In this document: positions 35,074-44,442 of the stretch, piece after piece
How the letters are laid out: every line of letters starts with the position of its first letter
Position numbering within the stretch: the first letter of the stretch is position 1
Assembly: GCF_021228795.1 (NCBI RefSeq)
Contig: NZ_CP089309.1
Location: forward strand, 5,515,501-5,579,500
Origin: Thiocapsa bogorovii
Lineage (GTDB): Bacteria > Pseudomonadota > Gammaproteobacteria > Chromatiales > Chromatiaceae
Length of the DNA stretch: 64,000 nucleotides
Reading direction: 5' to 3'
Translations under genes and position numbers: made by a program
Notes under the pieces: model-generated
The model's input: only the letters and a program-made list of their open reading frames with translations
What the model was told of the DNA's origin: nothing
Database searches by the model: none

Positions 35074-35355
35074 ATGGAGACCCTCGACTTTCCCCACCAC
35101 ATCGACGAACCGCCCACGCTGCTGTTGTGGCGTATGGACGACCTGATGCCCCTGGTGCTGGCGCTCGTCGCCGGCATCCTCGCCGGACAGCTCACCATCG
35201 CCGTGCTGCTCGGCGCCCTGCTCTAGCACGGTTATCGGCGGTTTCGCGATCGCCGGGCCGACGGCTACGCGCTGCATCTGATCTACTGGTTCGGCCTCAT
35301 GCCGCTCGGGGCGCGCTCCACGCCCAACCCCTTCGCGCGGCACTACGTGCCATGA
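35074..35355 (+). CDS. traL: Conjugation protein TraL with an in-frame amber codon
   Basis: The frame from ATG 35074 encodes 93 residues to TGA 35353-35355, the normal size of TraL, but codon 51 is TAG (35224-35226). Before it: HHIDEPPTLLLWRMDDLMPL and a hydrophobic segment AGILAGQLTIAVLLGALL. After it: HGYRRFRDRRADGYALHLIYW and GARSTPNPFARHYVP, matching the conserved second half of TraL. The full-length stop overlaps the traE start as ATGA, like the next two junctions, so the uninterrupted frame was the coupled one. As written it yields a 50-residue stub unless TAG is suppressed. TraL is a small inner-membrane component of the F-type channel. Confidence 0.75.
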
Positions 35356-35948
35356 CCCTCGGCGAGTTTCTCTCCACTTGGCGCGGCACGACACTGGAGA
35401 ACCGCGTCTGGCGCATCACGGTCCTGGTTCTGGTCGCCTCCAACCTGATCCTGGTCGGACTCGTCGGTCAGGTCGAGCGCACCGTGGTCTTGGTCCCGCC
35501 GGTCTTGGAAGGCGAGGTCACGATCGCGCGCGAATACGCCAGCCAGGCCGTCGAGGAGTCCTGGGGCGTCTACGTCGCCCAGCTGCTCGGCAATGTCGGC
35601 CCGACCACCGTCGACGGGCTCGTGCGCGTCCTGGATCCCCTGCTCGCCGGGGGACTGCATCGCGAGGTCATGAAGTCGATCGCCGATCAGACCGAGGCGA
35701 TCAAGCGCGAGAACATCGCCATGCACTTCGCCCCGCAAACGGTCGCCTACGACACCGCCACCCGCACCGTTTTCGTCACCGGACAGCACAAGACCGAAGG
35801 CCCGGCGGCCGCTCCCGTGCTCAACCGACGCACCTACGAGCTGCGGGTCGAATTCCGCAACTACCGCCCGCTGATCACCCACCTGGAGGTGTATCGCGGC
35901 GATCCGCGCAGCACGCGCGATACCGATCCCGAGGACGCGAACACATGA
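35352..35948 (+). CDS. traE: Conjugation protein TraE (VirB5/VirB8-like position)
   Basis: ATG 35352 overlaps the traL frame stop. The 198-residue product has an N-terminal membrane anchor (WRITVLVLVASNLILVGLVG, residues 21-40) and a periplasmic domain with VVLVPPVLEGEVTIAREYAS, LLGNVGPTTVDGL and a C-terminal ELRVEFRNYRPLITHLEVY. This is the TraE pattern and length; TraE is a VirB8-like core component. Confidence 0.92.
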   Translation: MTLGEFLSTWRGTTLENRVWRITVLVLVASNLILVGLVGQVERTVVLVPPVLEGEVTIAREYASQAVEESWGVYVAQLLGNVGPTTVDGLVRVLDPLLAGGLHREVMKSIADQTEAIKRENIAMHFAPQTVAYDTATRTVFVTGQHKTEGPAAAPVLNRRTYELRVEFRNYRPLITHLEVYRGDPRSTRDTDPEDANT

Positions 35949-36946
35949 TCACCCGACGTCTCTGTATCCTCGCCGCCGTCCTGGCCGCGTCGAGCGCACA
36001 CGCCGATCCGGACTTCGAGATTCCCCCGGTCCCCTGCACGCTGCTCGACGCCGGGTGCACGCCGAGTGCCGTCTCCTCGGTCCTGCAGACCTCCGGCTCC
36101 GAGGCGTCGCCCGAGGGCCTGATCCGCACCGTCATGGGCGGCGGAGCCACGCCGGCGCGGCGCACCGGCGGGAACCTGCCGGTGACCCTTGAGCTGGGTC
36201 CGCGCAACCTCGACGTCACTCCGGGTACCACGGTGCTGATCGAGATCGCCATCGGACACCTCAACCGCATCGTCACGCCCTTTGCCGACCCGGTCGTGCA
36301 TACCGTCTCGAACGCCTCGACACAGGTCGACGGCAGTGTGGTCTATGTCGCCACCGATACCGAAGAGCCGGTGGCTCTGTACATCGGCGACGGCCAAGGC
36401 AGCAACCTCGCCTTGGCACTGACCTTGGCGCCGCGGTATGTGCCGCCGCGCGAGGTCCGCCTCACGGTGCCGGGGTATCAGAGCAAGCGTGCCGGGAACG
36501 CGACCGCCACGCGCGCCGCGGTCGAGCCGGTGGCCGTGATGCCGATGCTCGCCAACGCCTCCGACCGGGACGGCGACGGCAACGGGCCGTCCTATGTGTC
36601 GGACCTGGTCGAGCAGCTGCGGGCATTGGCGCAAGGTCGGATGCCGGCGGGCTTTCGGATCGCGAAGGGTTCCGGCGGTGCGAAGCTGCGCTGCGCCGAG
36701 GGGCTGAAGGTCCGTCAAAGCGAACGCGCGCAGGGACCGGCCTCCGACCTGGTGAAGGCCCGGGTCGCCAACACCGCCGCGAGCTCGATCACGCTCGAGC
36801 ACGACACCTGTCGCCCGGACACCGCCACCGTCGCCGCGATGGGCGCCTGGCCGCACCGGGTGCTCAAGCCCGGCGAGGAGACCGAGGTCTTTTTCGTCCT
36901 CGCCCGCGACGCGCGCGCGTATCCCGCGGCCGGGCAGCCGCAATGA
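35945..36946 (+). CDS. traK: F-type secretin TraK
   Basis: The start overlaps the traE stop as ATGA. The 333-residue product has a signal peptide (MITRRLCILAAVLAASS, cut near AHA-D). The first domain has VTLELGPRNLDVTPGTTVLI and LNRIVTPFADPVVHTVS, and VYVATDTEEPVALYI, the conserved beta-rich face of TraK. A C-terminal domain (SERAQGPASDLVKARV, GEETEVFFVLARD) completes the VirB9-like protein that forms the outer core with TraB and TraV. Confidence 0.92.
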   Translation: MITRRLCILAAVLAASSAHADPDFEIPPVPCTLLDAGCTPSAVSSVLQTSGSEASPEGLIRTVMGGGATPARRTGGNLPVTLELGPRNLDVTPGTTVLIEIAIGHLNRIVTPFADPVVHTVSNASTQVDGSVVYVATDTEEPVALYIGDGQGSNLALALTLAPRYVPPREVRLTVPGYQSKRAGNATATRAAVEPVAVMPMLANASDRDGDGNGPSYVSDLVEQLRALAQGRMPAGFRIAKGSGGAKLRCAEGLKVRQSERAQGPASDLVKARVANTAASSITLEHDTCRPDTATVAAMGAWPHRVLKPGEETEVFFVLARDARAYPAAGQPQ

Positions 36947-38274
36947 TGCTGCACCGACACTGGGAGAACCTCTCGCCCAACGCCAAGCGGGTTGCCGTCC
37001 TCGGCGGCGGCGTCTTCGTGGTCTCGGTCCTGACGGCGGGGAGCTTTCTGTTTGCCCCGGCGCAGACCATGGGGCTGCAGTCCCCCTCGCCGCGCGACAC
37101 CCTGGTACGCAACATCCTCACGGATGCGGATCCGCGGCAACTCGGGATCGAGGCCCTGGTCAATCGTCTGGAACGCATGGAAAAGCGCATGAGCGAGGTG
37201 CAGCGCAACCTCGAGCGCAGCGCAACCGCGGCACCGAGCCCCGCCGCGCTCGGGCCTTCGCAAACCGAGCAGGATCTGGGCAACGCGCGCGAGCTCGAGG
37301 CGCTGCGCGGGGAGATCGATCAACTGCGCGAGGCCCTCGCCGTCCAAGCGCGGCAGTCGGCGAGCCCGCCGGAACTGCCGCAACCGGCGCGGACCGACGC
37401 TGCGGATCCGGCATCGCCGAGCGGCCCCACCGCGCAGCCGCACCGACCGGCGCCGATGGAGGCGCTGTTCGGACCGCCGACGACACCGCCGTCCGTGCCG
37501 GGCGCGGCACCCTCCTCCGCCGTCCCCGTCCAAACACCCAGGCGCACCCTGCAGATCCGCACCGTCGCCGCGCCGGCCGCGACGGCGCCGCCCGTCGCGA
37601 CGCCCCCCGGCACCGCCGAGCCCGGATCCGTCTATATCCCTGCCGGCGCCATCATCAAGGGAGTGCTGCTCAACGGCATCGACATGCCGACCGGGCAGAA
37701 TGCCCGCAAGGATCCCGTGCCGGCCCTGATCCGGGTCAAACACCAGGCGATCCTGCCCAACCGGGTCCGCGCGGATCTGCGCGAGTGCTTCCTGCTGGTC
37801 GGCGGCTTCGGCGATCTGGCCTCCGAGCGGGCCTATCTGCGCGGGGAGACCTTCAGCTGCATCCGCAACGACGGCGGCGTCATCGAGATCCCCATCGACG
37901 GCTACGCCGTGGGCGAGGACGGCAAGGTCGGCGTGCGCGGGCGGGTGGTCTCCAAACAAGGCGTATTACTCGCCAAGGCGCTGCAGGCGGGCTTCCTGCA
38001 ATCCTTCTCGCAGATCTTCAACCGCATGCCGACCATCCCGATCAACACCGGCACCGGCACCGGCACGGACCTGCAGTTCCAGTCCATGCTCACGCCCCAG
38101 GCCCTGAGTGCCGCCTCGGCACAAGGCGTCGGCGGCGCAATGGATCGTCTGGCGAACTACTATTTGGACATGGCCGAGCAGCTGCTGCCGGTGATCGAGG
38201 TCGATGCCGGACGCGGGGCGGAGTTTATTCTCAACCGCGGGGTGTCGATGAAGCTGGCCGACGCGGTCGAGTAA
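36943..38274 (+). CDS. traB: Conjugation core protein TraB (VirB10-like)
   Basis: The start overlaps the traK stop as ATGA. The 443-residue product has a membrane anchor at residues 17-37, a coiled-coil region (LEALRGEIDQLREALAVQAR), a Pro-rich span, and the VirB10-like domain with GSVYIPAGAIIKGVLLNGID, PNRVRADLRECFLL and a C-terminal VEFILNRG-like end (GAEFILNRGVSMKLADAVE). It spans the envelope and links inner and outer core. No traV follows; the block is broken here. Confidence 0.94.
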   Translation: MMLHRHWENLSPNAKRVAVLGGGVFVVSVLTAGSFLFAPAQTMGLQSPSPRDTLVRNILTDADPRQLGIEALVNRLERMEKRMSEVQRNLERSATAAPSPAALGPSQTEQDLGNARELEALRGEIDQLREALAVQARQSASPPELPQPARTDAADPASPSGPTAQPHRPAPMEALFGPPTTPPSVPGAAPSSAVPVQTPRRTLQIRTVAAPAATAPPVATPPGTAEPGSVYIPAGAIIKGVLLNGIDMPTGQNARKDPVPALIRVKHQAILPNRVRADLRECFLLVGGFGDLASERAYLRGETFSCIRNDGGVIEIPIDGYAVGEDGKVGVRGRVVSKQGVLLAKALQAGFLQSFSQIFNRMPTIPINTGTGTGTDLQFQSMLTPQALSAASAQGVGGAMDRLANYYLDMAEQLLPVIEVDAGRGAEFILNRGVSMKLADAVE

Positions 38275-38359
38275 CATGCCCGGCCGTTCGACTCGTTCAA
38301 TTGCGACCGCCGGCGCCTCAGAGTCGTTGACGGGTTTCGCTGGTCGGGGCACCGCACGA

Positions 38360-38490
38360 AATGGGGGGATCGATCCTTCCGATCTCCCGGCACATCAACC
38401 CGTAGATTGAGCAACGGCGCGCTTAGGTACAAACACGATGTTGTACTTGCTGTCACACCTCACGAAGGAATGACTCTGCCATCCTCTCAT
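38360..38490 (-). pseudogene. IS200-family tnpA remnant
   Basis: From ATG 38488-38490 the leftward frame reads GWQSHSFVRCDSKYNIVFVP then KRAVAQSTG and a TGA at 38395. This equals the N-terminus of IS200/IS605 tyrosine transposases (WxSxSHVRW, KYHVVFVPK). REIGRI follows in a shifted frame. The catalytic HUH and Tyr are missing. The bases between traB and this remnant (38275-38359) hold nothing identified. Confidence 0.7.
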
Positions 38491-38573
38491 GAGGATCGCT
38501 CTCCAGTTTGGCTAGTCGGATGCACACCATCGACTCCCCCCTCAGCACGCCGGAACGGCGGAGCCTTTCCGCG

Positions 38574-38904
38574 AGGCATGGAGAGCGGAGCGAGGCCGAG
38601 CGGCCCCCGGTAGGCGTCGGCGCGTGCGTGGCGCCGTAGTGGCGAAGCGGCCGTGGTCGCGAAGCCGCGGAGGCGGTATGCAAAGCGCATCGGACACGCC
38701 GTCAAGCCATTCGTCGCAGGGCCGTGCGCAGCCCGACCGCGCCCCTCGGGCGCACGTCGTGGCGCAGCGCGGCCCGGAGCGGGGCGAACCGGGGCCAAAA
38801 CAGGTCGTCGCCAAGGAGCGAGTCCGTCCGGCCGCAGGAGCCCCCGGACGGATTCACGAGCGACACGCGACTCTCCGGGAGGAGCCCACCGCCAAAGGCG
38901 GTGG
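38574..38904 (-). repeat. Dispersed repeat, copy C, with a strong terminal hairpin
   Basis: The longest copy of the family (homology 38574-38883, minus orientation). Beyond its 5' edge lies the perfect hairpin CCACCGCC-AAA-GGCGGTGG at 38886-38904, a structure like those at the ends of IS200/IS605 elements and their non-autonomous derivatives, and the IS200 tnpA remnant lies directly downstream. This suggests the family is an IS200/IS605-derived palindrome-associated element (inference). Confidence 0.7.
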
Positions 38905-38919
38905 CTTGACTGTTGCGAG

Positions 38920-39114
38920 TTAGTTCTTGCCCGGTGTTGTCGCGTCCTGAACGCTATCGCCGGCCTGTTCCACCTTCTGACCCGCGCCTTCTACGGCATG
39001 GTCAATTGTTTCGCCGGCATTCTCTGCGGGGCCTTTCTGCTGCTCGCAACCGGGCAGTGCGACAAACAACGCCCCCATCACCAACGCGGTACTGACGATT
39101 ACGGCTAGTTTCAT
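38920..39114 (-). CDS. Small lipoprotein, entericidin-like
   Basis: The 64-residue protein starts at ATG 39114 with GGAGG 8 bases upstream. Residues 1-22 form a lipoprotein signal with lipobox ALPGC (Cys23). The mature part is hydrophilic with two amphipathic repeats (ENAGETIDHAVEGAGQKVEQ, AGDSVQDA), as in small stress-linked lipoproteins. The hairpin at 38886-38904 lies just after its stop and could serve as its terminator. The 246 bp before the gene hold no other gene. Confidence 0.75.
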   Translation of the reverse strand: MKLAVIVSTALVMGALFVALPGCEQQKGPAENAGETIDHAVEGAGQKVEQAGDSVQDATTPGKN

Positions 39115-39360
39115 GATGACTGCCTCCAGTTGGACGGGATTTTGGGTTCTGAACCGGCAACCGGTGTCGGCACAGGTTTCTCCGGGCCAAGACCGCACGG
39201 CCGTTGCGCATGGCGGGGTGGCGCCACGGGGCCGCCGTCGGCACTTGGACCCAGACGGCTCGACGATACGGACAATCAGTGGCGCCGTCCGTCTGCTAAC
39301 GCACATTGCCGCCAATCTTTGTCCCGTCACTAGCGCAAGAAAGCGGCAGAAACCCCTGCG

Positions 39361-40854
39361 CTACGGTCTTGTTTCATTCGTGCGCTTCTCGAAGGCAGCC
39401 GTGCCGGACGCCGCAGGCAAGAGATTTTCCCCTTCCTTCAATGGTCTTGCCTCCCGTGCCTGCTCCTCAATGACGCTCGATTCGCTGTACAAGCCCGCTT
39501 CCGCTTTCGTCGACGCCACGTCGAGGTCTTGGCGCCGCGATTCGGCGGGGAGCCGCTTTGCGGTTGCTGCACCCTGCTCGGGCGTCGGTTTCTCGGCGCG
39601 CATGGTCACGGGGACGCCTTGAGGGAAGACGACCTCTCGGGCCTCGTCCGGCATCTCGATGCCGTGATTCTGAAAAGCGAGCTTCACCAGCCGGATGACC
39701 GAAGAGCGCACCTTCAGCCAGCTGTGCTCGCGCCCGTTGAGCCAAAAGTAGACACGCAGATTCACCGTTGCGCTGCCGAGGCTGTCCGCCAGTACCGAGG
39801 GCTCCGGGTCGTTCAGCACGGCTGGGTGGTCCGCCAGAACCTTGCGCGCAATCTCCTGGGCCTCATTGATCGCATCGTCGTAGCCGATGCCGACAACAAA
39901 GTCTTCACGCCGGTTGGCGTTCGTCGTGAAGTTGCTGAGGATGCTCTTGTAAACGGTGGCATTTGGTATCTGCGCGAGGTTGCCGTCGAGGGTCATCAAG
40001 ATGGTTGTGCGCATATTTAACTGCTGCACATAACCGGTCACGCCGGAGATCTCGACCAGGTCGCCCGTCTCGAATGGCCGCTGAACGCTCAGGAAGATGC
40101 TGGACAGGAAGTTCTCGGTGATGTCGCGGAAGGCGATGCCAAGCACCAGGCCGATCAGACCGGTACCTCCGACCAGCGTCAATGCCAGTTGAGTCAGGCC
40201 GGAGACCCTCAGAATGAGATAGACGCCACAGAGAACTACGAACCCGCCTGCCGCGCGCGCGATCACGTTCTGCAGGAGTTTCGTCCGAACCCTTTGGCGG
40301 AGCAGTGATCGGACGCCTCGTGTCGCCAACACAGCGGTCCCCACCGACAATGCCAGGATGAGCAGTCCGAAAAGCATGAACGGCATCGCGCGGATGAAGT
40401 CGCGCCAGAGTGCGGCGATACCGCTCGACGTCCGGCGGAAATCCCAAGCCGACGGTTGGGGCACCTCAATCCGGTTGGCAACGGCGACGACGTCCTGCGT
40501 ATTGCGTGCGAGATCCCCGGCCCATTTTTTAAGCTCATCGGACTGCACCTGACCGCTGAGAAAGACGACGCCTTCCTGAACCCGGACCTGCGGGTCGGTG
40601 AACCAGTCGGTGGCGTCCAACACGGTTTGGAGCCGCTTGCGGATCTCTTCATCTTGCGCGACGGGTTTGACATCAACCTTCGCTGGTGCGAGCGAGACCT
40701 CTTCTTTTGCCGGGCTGATGGGTTTGTGCGGCTCGGCTCCCGTGCCGACCGGCTCCTGCGCCACGACCGAGGAGATGACCCCGCAGTTCAGGGATCCGAG
40801 CAATACCGCCTGCAAGAGTAACCTCATCCCGCGGCAGAGCCATGGCGAGGTCAT
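39361..40854 (-). CDS. BON-domain MscS-type mechanosensitive channel
   Basis: The 497-residue protein starts with an ATG overlapping the phosphoketolase stop (ATGA). It has a signal peptide (about 1-32), a BON-like domain (residues 65-135: [40 protein letters not shown]) and three membrane segments. The MscS pore helix follows: [19 protein letters not shown], then [20 protein letters not shown], and a beta domain with [20 protein letters not shown]. It should release solutes on hypo-osmotic shock. The last 80 residues are charged and probably disordered. Confidence 0.92.
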   Translation of the reverse strand: MTSPWLCRGMRLLLQAVLLGSLNCGVISSVVAQEPVGTGAEPHKPISPAKEEVSLAPAKVDVKPVAQDEEIRKRLQTVLDATDWFTDPQVRVQEGVVFLSGQVQSDELKKWAGDLARNTQDVVAVANRIEVPQPSAWDFRRTSSGIAALWRDFIRAMPFMLFGLLILALSVGTAVLATRGVRSLLRQRVRTKLLQNVIARAAGGFVVLCGVYLILRVSGLTQLALTLVGGTGLIGLVLGIAFRDITENFLSSIFLSVQRPFETGDLVEISGVTGYVQQLNMRTTILMTLDGNLAQIPNATVYKSILSNFTTNANRREDFVVGIGYDDAINEAQEIARKVLADHPAVLNDPEPSVLADSLGSATVNLRVYFWLNGREHSWLKVRSSVIRLVKLAFQNHGIEMPDEAREVVFPQGVPVTMRAEKPTPEQGAATAKRLPAESRRQDLDVASTKAEAGLYSESSVIEEQAREARPLKEGENLLPAASGTAAFEKRTNETRP

Positions 40855-43214
40855 CCCTGCCAGGTCCAGTTGCGGATCTCCGGCAGGTCCCGGCCATGCT
40901 TGGCGATGTAGTGCTTGTGCTCGATCAGCGTGTCCTGGACCAACTGCTTCAGGTACGCCCCCTTGGCGCCCAAGTGCGGTAGGCGATCGACCGCGTCCTG
41001 CACCAGATGAAAGCGATCCAGCTCATTGAGCACGCGCATGTCGAACGGCGTAGTGGTGGTGCCTTCTTCCTTGTAGCCGCGTACATGCAGGTTCTGGTTG
41101 GCGCGCCGGTAGGTCAGGCGGTGGACCAGCCAGGGGTAGCCGTGAAAGCCGAAGATGATGGGTTTGTCCCGGGTGAAGAGGGCGTCGTAGTCGCGGTCGG
41201 TCAGGCCGTGCGGGTGCTCCAGGCTCGGCTGCAGGCGCATCAGGTCGACGACATTGATCACCCGGATCTTCAGCTCCGGCAGATGCTCGCGCAGGATGGT
41301 CACGGCGGCGAGGACCTCCAGTGTCGGCGTATCACCGCAACAGGCCATCACCAGGTCCGGCTCGCTGCCCTGGTCGTTGCTGGCCCAGGGCCAGATGCCG
41401 ATGCCTTCCGTGCAATGCACCACCGCCTCCTCGATGCTCAGCCATTGCGGCATGGGGTGTTTTCCCGCAACCACCACGTTGACATAGTGCCGGCTGCGCA
41501 GGCAGTGATCGACCACCGACAGCAGGCAGTTGGCATCGGGCGGCAGGTAGACGCGCACGATGTCGGCCTTCTTATTGATGACGTGATCGAGGAAGCCCGG
41601 GTCCTGGTGGGTGAAGCCGTCGTGGTCCTGCTGCCAGACGTGAGAGGTCAGCAGATAGTTCAGCGAGCTGATCTTGCGCCGCCAAGGCAGCTCCGCAGTG
41701 ACCTTCAGCCACTTGGCGTGCTGGCTGAACATCGAGTCGACGATGCGGATGAAGGCCTCGTAGCTGTTGAAGAGCCCGTGCCGTCCGGTCAGCAGATAGC
41801 CTTCAAGCCAGCCCTGGCATTGGTGCTCGCTGAGCATGGCGTCGAGCACGCCGCCGGCGGGCGCGAGGAATTCGTCGTTGTCAACGGTGCGCGCGTCCCA
41901 CTGTCGATCAGTGACCTCGAAGACCGCGCTCAATCGGTTGGAAACGGTCTCATCTGGGCCAAACAGGCGGAAGGTCCGCGGCGCCTGATTGAGTGCGGTC
42001 ACATCCCGCAGGTACTGACCCAGGACGCGCGTATCCTCGGCCTCGATGGCCCCCGGCGACGGCACTTGGAGCGCGTGCTTGCGGAAATCCGGTAGGCGCA
42101 GATCACGCAGCAAATTTCCGCCGTTGGTGTGCGGATTAGCGCCCATGCGCCGCTCGCCCTCGGGCGCAAGCGCGGCCAGCTCCGGGAGGAGTCGGCCATC
42201 CTCGTCGAACAACTCCTCCGGGTGATAGCTTCTCATCCAGTGCTCGAGCGATTGGACATGCTCGGGATGCTCGCCGTCCACGACGATCGGCACCTGATGG
42301 GCGCGGAAGGTGCCTGTGTTCGGCACGCCATCGACCGTGGTCGGTCCGGTCCAGCCCTTGGGTGAGCGCAGCACGATCATGGGCCAGCGCGGCCGGGAGG
42401 CATCCTTCGCGTCGCGCGCCTGACGCTGGATCCGCTGGATGTCCGCGATGGCCTGATCGAGCGTCTCGGCCATCAACTGGTGCATCCGCTCCGGCTCGTC
42501 GCCCTCGACGAAGTACGGGATCCAGCCGCAGCCGCGGAAGAATTGTTCCAGCTCCTCGGGCTCGATGCGGGCCAGTAGGGTCGGGTTGCTGATCTTGTAG
42601 CCGTTGAGGTGCAGGATCGGCAGCACGGCGCCGTCGGTGATCGGGTCGAGAAACTTGTTCGAATGCCAGGCGGTCGCCAGCGGGCCGGTCTCCGCCTCGC
42701 CGTCGCCCACGACACAGGCAACGATCAGCCCGGGATTGTCGAACGCGGCCCCGAAGGCATGGCTGAGCGAGTAGCCCAGCTCGCCGCCTTCGTGGATCGA
42801 TCCGGGCGTCGTGGGCGCCACATGGCTGCCGATCCCGCCGGGAAAGGAGAACTGCGTGAAGAGCCGTTTCAGCCCGGCCTCGTCCTGGCCGATGTTCGGA
42901 TAGCGCTCGCTGTAGGTCCCTTCCAAGTAGGTATTGGCGACCAGCGCCGGGCCGCCGTGGCCGGGGCCGGCGATGTAGAACATATCCAGGTCATGCTGTT
43001 TGATGACCCGGTTCAGATGCACATAGATGAAGTTCTGGCCCGGCGTCGTGCCCCAGTGCCCAAGCACCATCGGCTTGATGTGCGAGAGCCTCAAAGGCTC
43101 TTTGAGCAGCGGGTTGTCGTAGAGATAGATCTGGCCGACCGACAGATAGTTGGCGGCACGCCAGTAGGCGTCCATCCGGTGGAGCAGTTCGGGTGCGAGG
43201 GGGCCGGTGGTCAT
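40851..43214 (-). CDS. xfp: Xylulose-5-phosphate/fructose-6-phosphate phosphoketolase
   Basis: ATG 43214 (AGGACA upstream) gives 787 residues, the family length. Conserved landmarks are all present: [55 protein letters not shown], the thiamine diphosphate motif [19 protein letters not shown], and [16 protein letters not shown] [12 protein letters not shown]. It splits xylulose-5-P (and possibly fructose-6-P) with phosphate into acetyl-P and a sugar phosphate. It is coupled to the mechanosensitive channel downstream. Confidence 0.97.
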   Translation of the reverse strand: MTTGPLAPELLHRMDAYWRAANYLSVGQIYLYDNPLLKEPLRLSHIKPMVLGHWGTTPGQNFIYVHLNRVIKQHDLDMFYIAGPGHGGPALVANTYLEGTYSERYPNIGQDEAGLKRLFTQFSFPGGIGSHVAPTTPGSIHEGGELGYSLSHAFGAAFDNPGLIVACVVGDGEAETGPLATAWHSNKFLDPITDGAVLPILHLNGYKISNPTLLARIEPEELEQFFRGCGWIPYFVEGDEPERMHQLMAETLDQAIADIQRIQRQARDAKDASRPRWPMIVLRSPKGWTGPTTVDGVPNTGTFRAHQVPIVVDGEHPEHVQSLEHWMRSYHPEELFDEDGRLLPELAALAPEGERRMGANPHTNGGNLLRDLRLPDFRKHALQVPSPGAIEAEDTRVLGQYLRDVTALNQAPRTFRLFGPDETVSNRLSAVFEVTDRQWDARTVDNDEFLAPAGGVLDAMLSEHQCQGWLEGYLLTGRHGLFNSYEAFIRIVDSMFSQHAKWLKVTAELPWRRKISSLNYLLTSHVWQQDHDGFTHQDPGFLDHVINKKADIVRVYLPPDANCLLSVVDHCLRSRHYVNVVVAGKHPMPQWLSIEEAVVHCTEGIGIWPWASNDQGSEPDLVMACCGDTPTLEVLAAVTILREHLPELKIRVINVVDLMRLQPSLEHPHGLTDRDYDALFTRDKPIIFGFHGYPWLVHRLTYRRANQNLHVRGYKEEGTTTTPFDMRVLNELDRFHLVQDAVDRLPHLGAKGAYLKQLVQDTLIEHKHYIAKHGRDLPEIRNWTWQG

Positions 43215-43458
43215 GGCTGACTGTCCTGGGTTGAGGCGAGATGGAGGACGCGGGTGTCGATGCAATGTCGACCTGACTGACGTCGGGATGAGGCATCAGG
43301 CAGCGCCACGGAGACGGCCCGGATCCAACCTGAGTCGATTGTTGCCGCTCCGAGCGCGATGGTCTGTTCGATGGCACACATGGAGCGGAGTGCAACAGGG
43401 ACCCGGCACTCGGTATCCCGCTGAATGTGTCAAGCGTTAGGGCTATCAATGCGTTGCA

Positions 43459-43842
43459 TCATCCTGCGAGCGGTCGACTGCCGGATTCAGATTCATAAGC
43501 GGTTGGCGGGGCAGTTGGCGGCATCGGCGCGCGTTCGGACCCCTTGGCGGTGAACGCCTCTTCGCTTGTCCTCGCGCATTCCGCCCGGCGGAGGAAGGGC
43601 TCGCGGATTCCTCGCCTCCTCATGGCAACCTGTTCCTGGATGGCCGGGATGTCGATGTGGTGCTGGACGAGTTCCTGGTCGATGCGTGCAAGCTCAGCGC
43701 GGTCGCGTTCATCCTGCGTCCGACTGAACGTCACGGCGACCTTTCGGCGTTCGCGCATCAATGCCTTCACCTGCGAAGCGCGCGCCGCATCGGAGTCCGC
43801 AATCCGACCCGTCAGCGGACGGATTTTGTGCCTTGTGGTCAT
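43459..43842 (-). CDS. Hypothetical charged protein
   Basis: ATG 43842 has GGAG 7 bases upstream. The 127-residue product is helical and highly charged: TRHKIRPLTGRIADSDAARA, KALMRERRKVAVTFSRTQDE and AELARIDQELVQHHIDIPAI, probably a short coiled coil, then a disordered Pro/Ser tail. No family recognised. The 244 bp between its end and phosphoketolase carry the promoter region of that operon. Confidence 0.6.
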   Translation of the reverse strand: MTTRHKIRPLTGRIADSDAARASQVKALMRERRKVAVTFSRTQDERDRAELARIDQELVQHHIDIPAIQEQVAMRRRGIREPFLRRAECARTSEEAFTAKGSERAPMPPTAPPTAYESESGSRPLAG

Positions 43843-44006
43843 GACCATTCTCCGCGTGCTCTATCGATGATCGATCGGGACAGGGATGCTGCCGTCCAAA
43901 GAATTGTGCGATGGCCATCACCGCCCCGGGGCACAATGCCCGGAGCGGCGTTGAGGATGCGCCGTCTCTCGGCAAATCCATCTGTGCTGTCCGGCCTGCT
44001 CGACGG

Positions 44007-44297
44007 CTATTTGAAATGCGCCGCGAACGCCTGATAGGAATCCTTGAATGCCTCCCAGACATTGTCGCTTTCCAGCTTGACCTGCTTCCAGGTGCTCTCG
44101 GTCGCGGCCTGCACCTCCTCCAGCTTCTTCTCGCCTTCCGCACGCCGGGCGCGCAGTGCGACGAGCTGCTCGTGATATTTCACCTTGGCATCTTCATTGA
44201 TTTCGCTCGCCCTCTCCTCCATGGCGGCGATACTCGCGTTCCATTCATCGAGTTGGGCTTTCATCTTGCTGACGTATTGGTCTCTTGACGATGACAT
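44007..44297 (-). CDS. Small coiled-coil protein
   Basis: ATG 44297 has GAGGAG 8 bases upstream. The 96-residue product is one long amphipathic helix: KMKAQLDEWNASIAAMEER, DAKVKYHEQLVALRARRAE, KKLEEVQAATESTWKQVKL, ending AFKDSYQAFAAHFK. It resembles small stress-related coiled-coil proteins of cyanobacteria and proteobacteria; no enzymatic site. The last codons are also found in the duplicated segment at 62274. Confidence 0.75.
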   Translation of the reverse strand: MSSSRDQYVSKMKAQLDEWNASIAAMEERASEINEDAKVKYHEQLVALRARRAEGEKKLEEVQAATESTWKQVKLESDNVWEAFKDSYQAFAAHFK

Positions 44298-44442
44298 GGC
44301 GTTCTCCTCTTGCAGATCACTCACCCGGCGGATTGCCGGAATACCCACTCACGCATCGGATGGGCTTGGCTTCGACATCGGTTCACCGCACCCGACGCAG
44401 TCACACAGCGGCGCCCGGATCAGGTCGCCAGCGAACAGCCCC

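Noticed and set aside
38277..38408. 44-codon frame just after traB as a candidate traV
   Set aside because: No lipobox or signal peptide and far too short; it overlaps the IS200 remnant.
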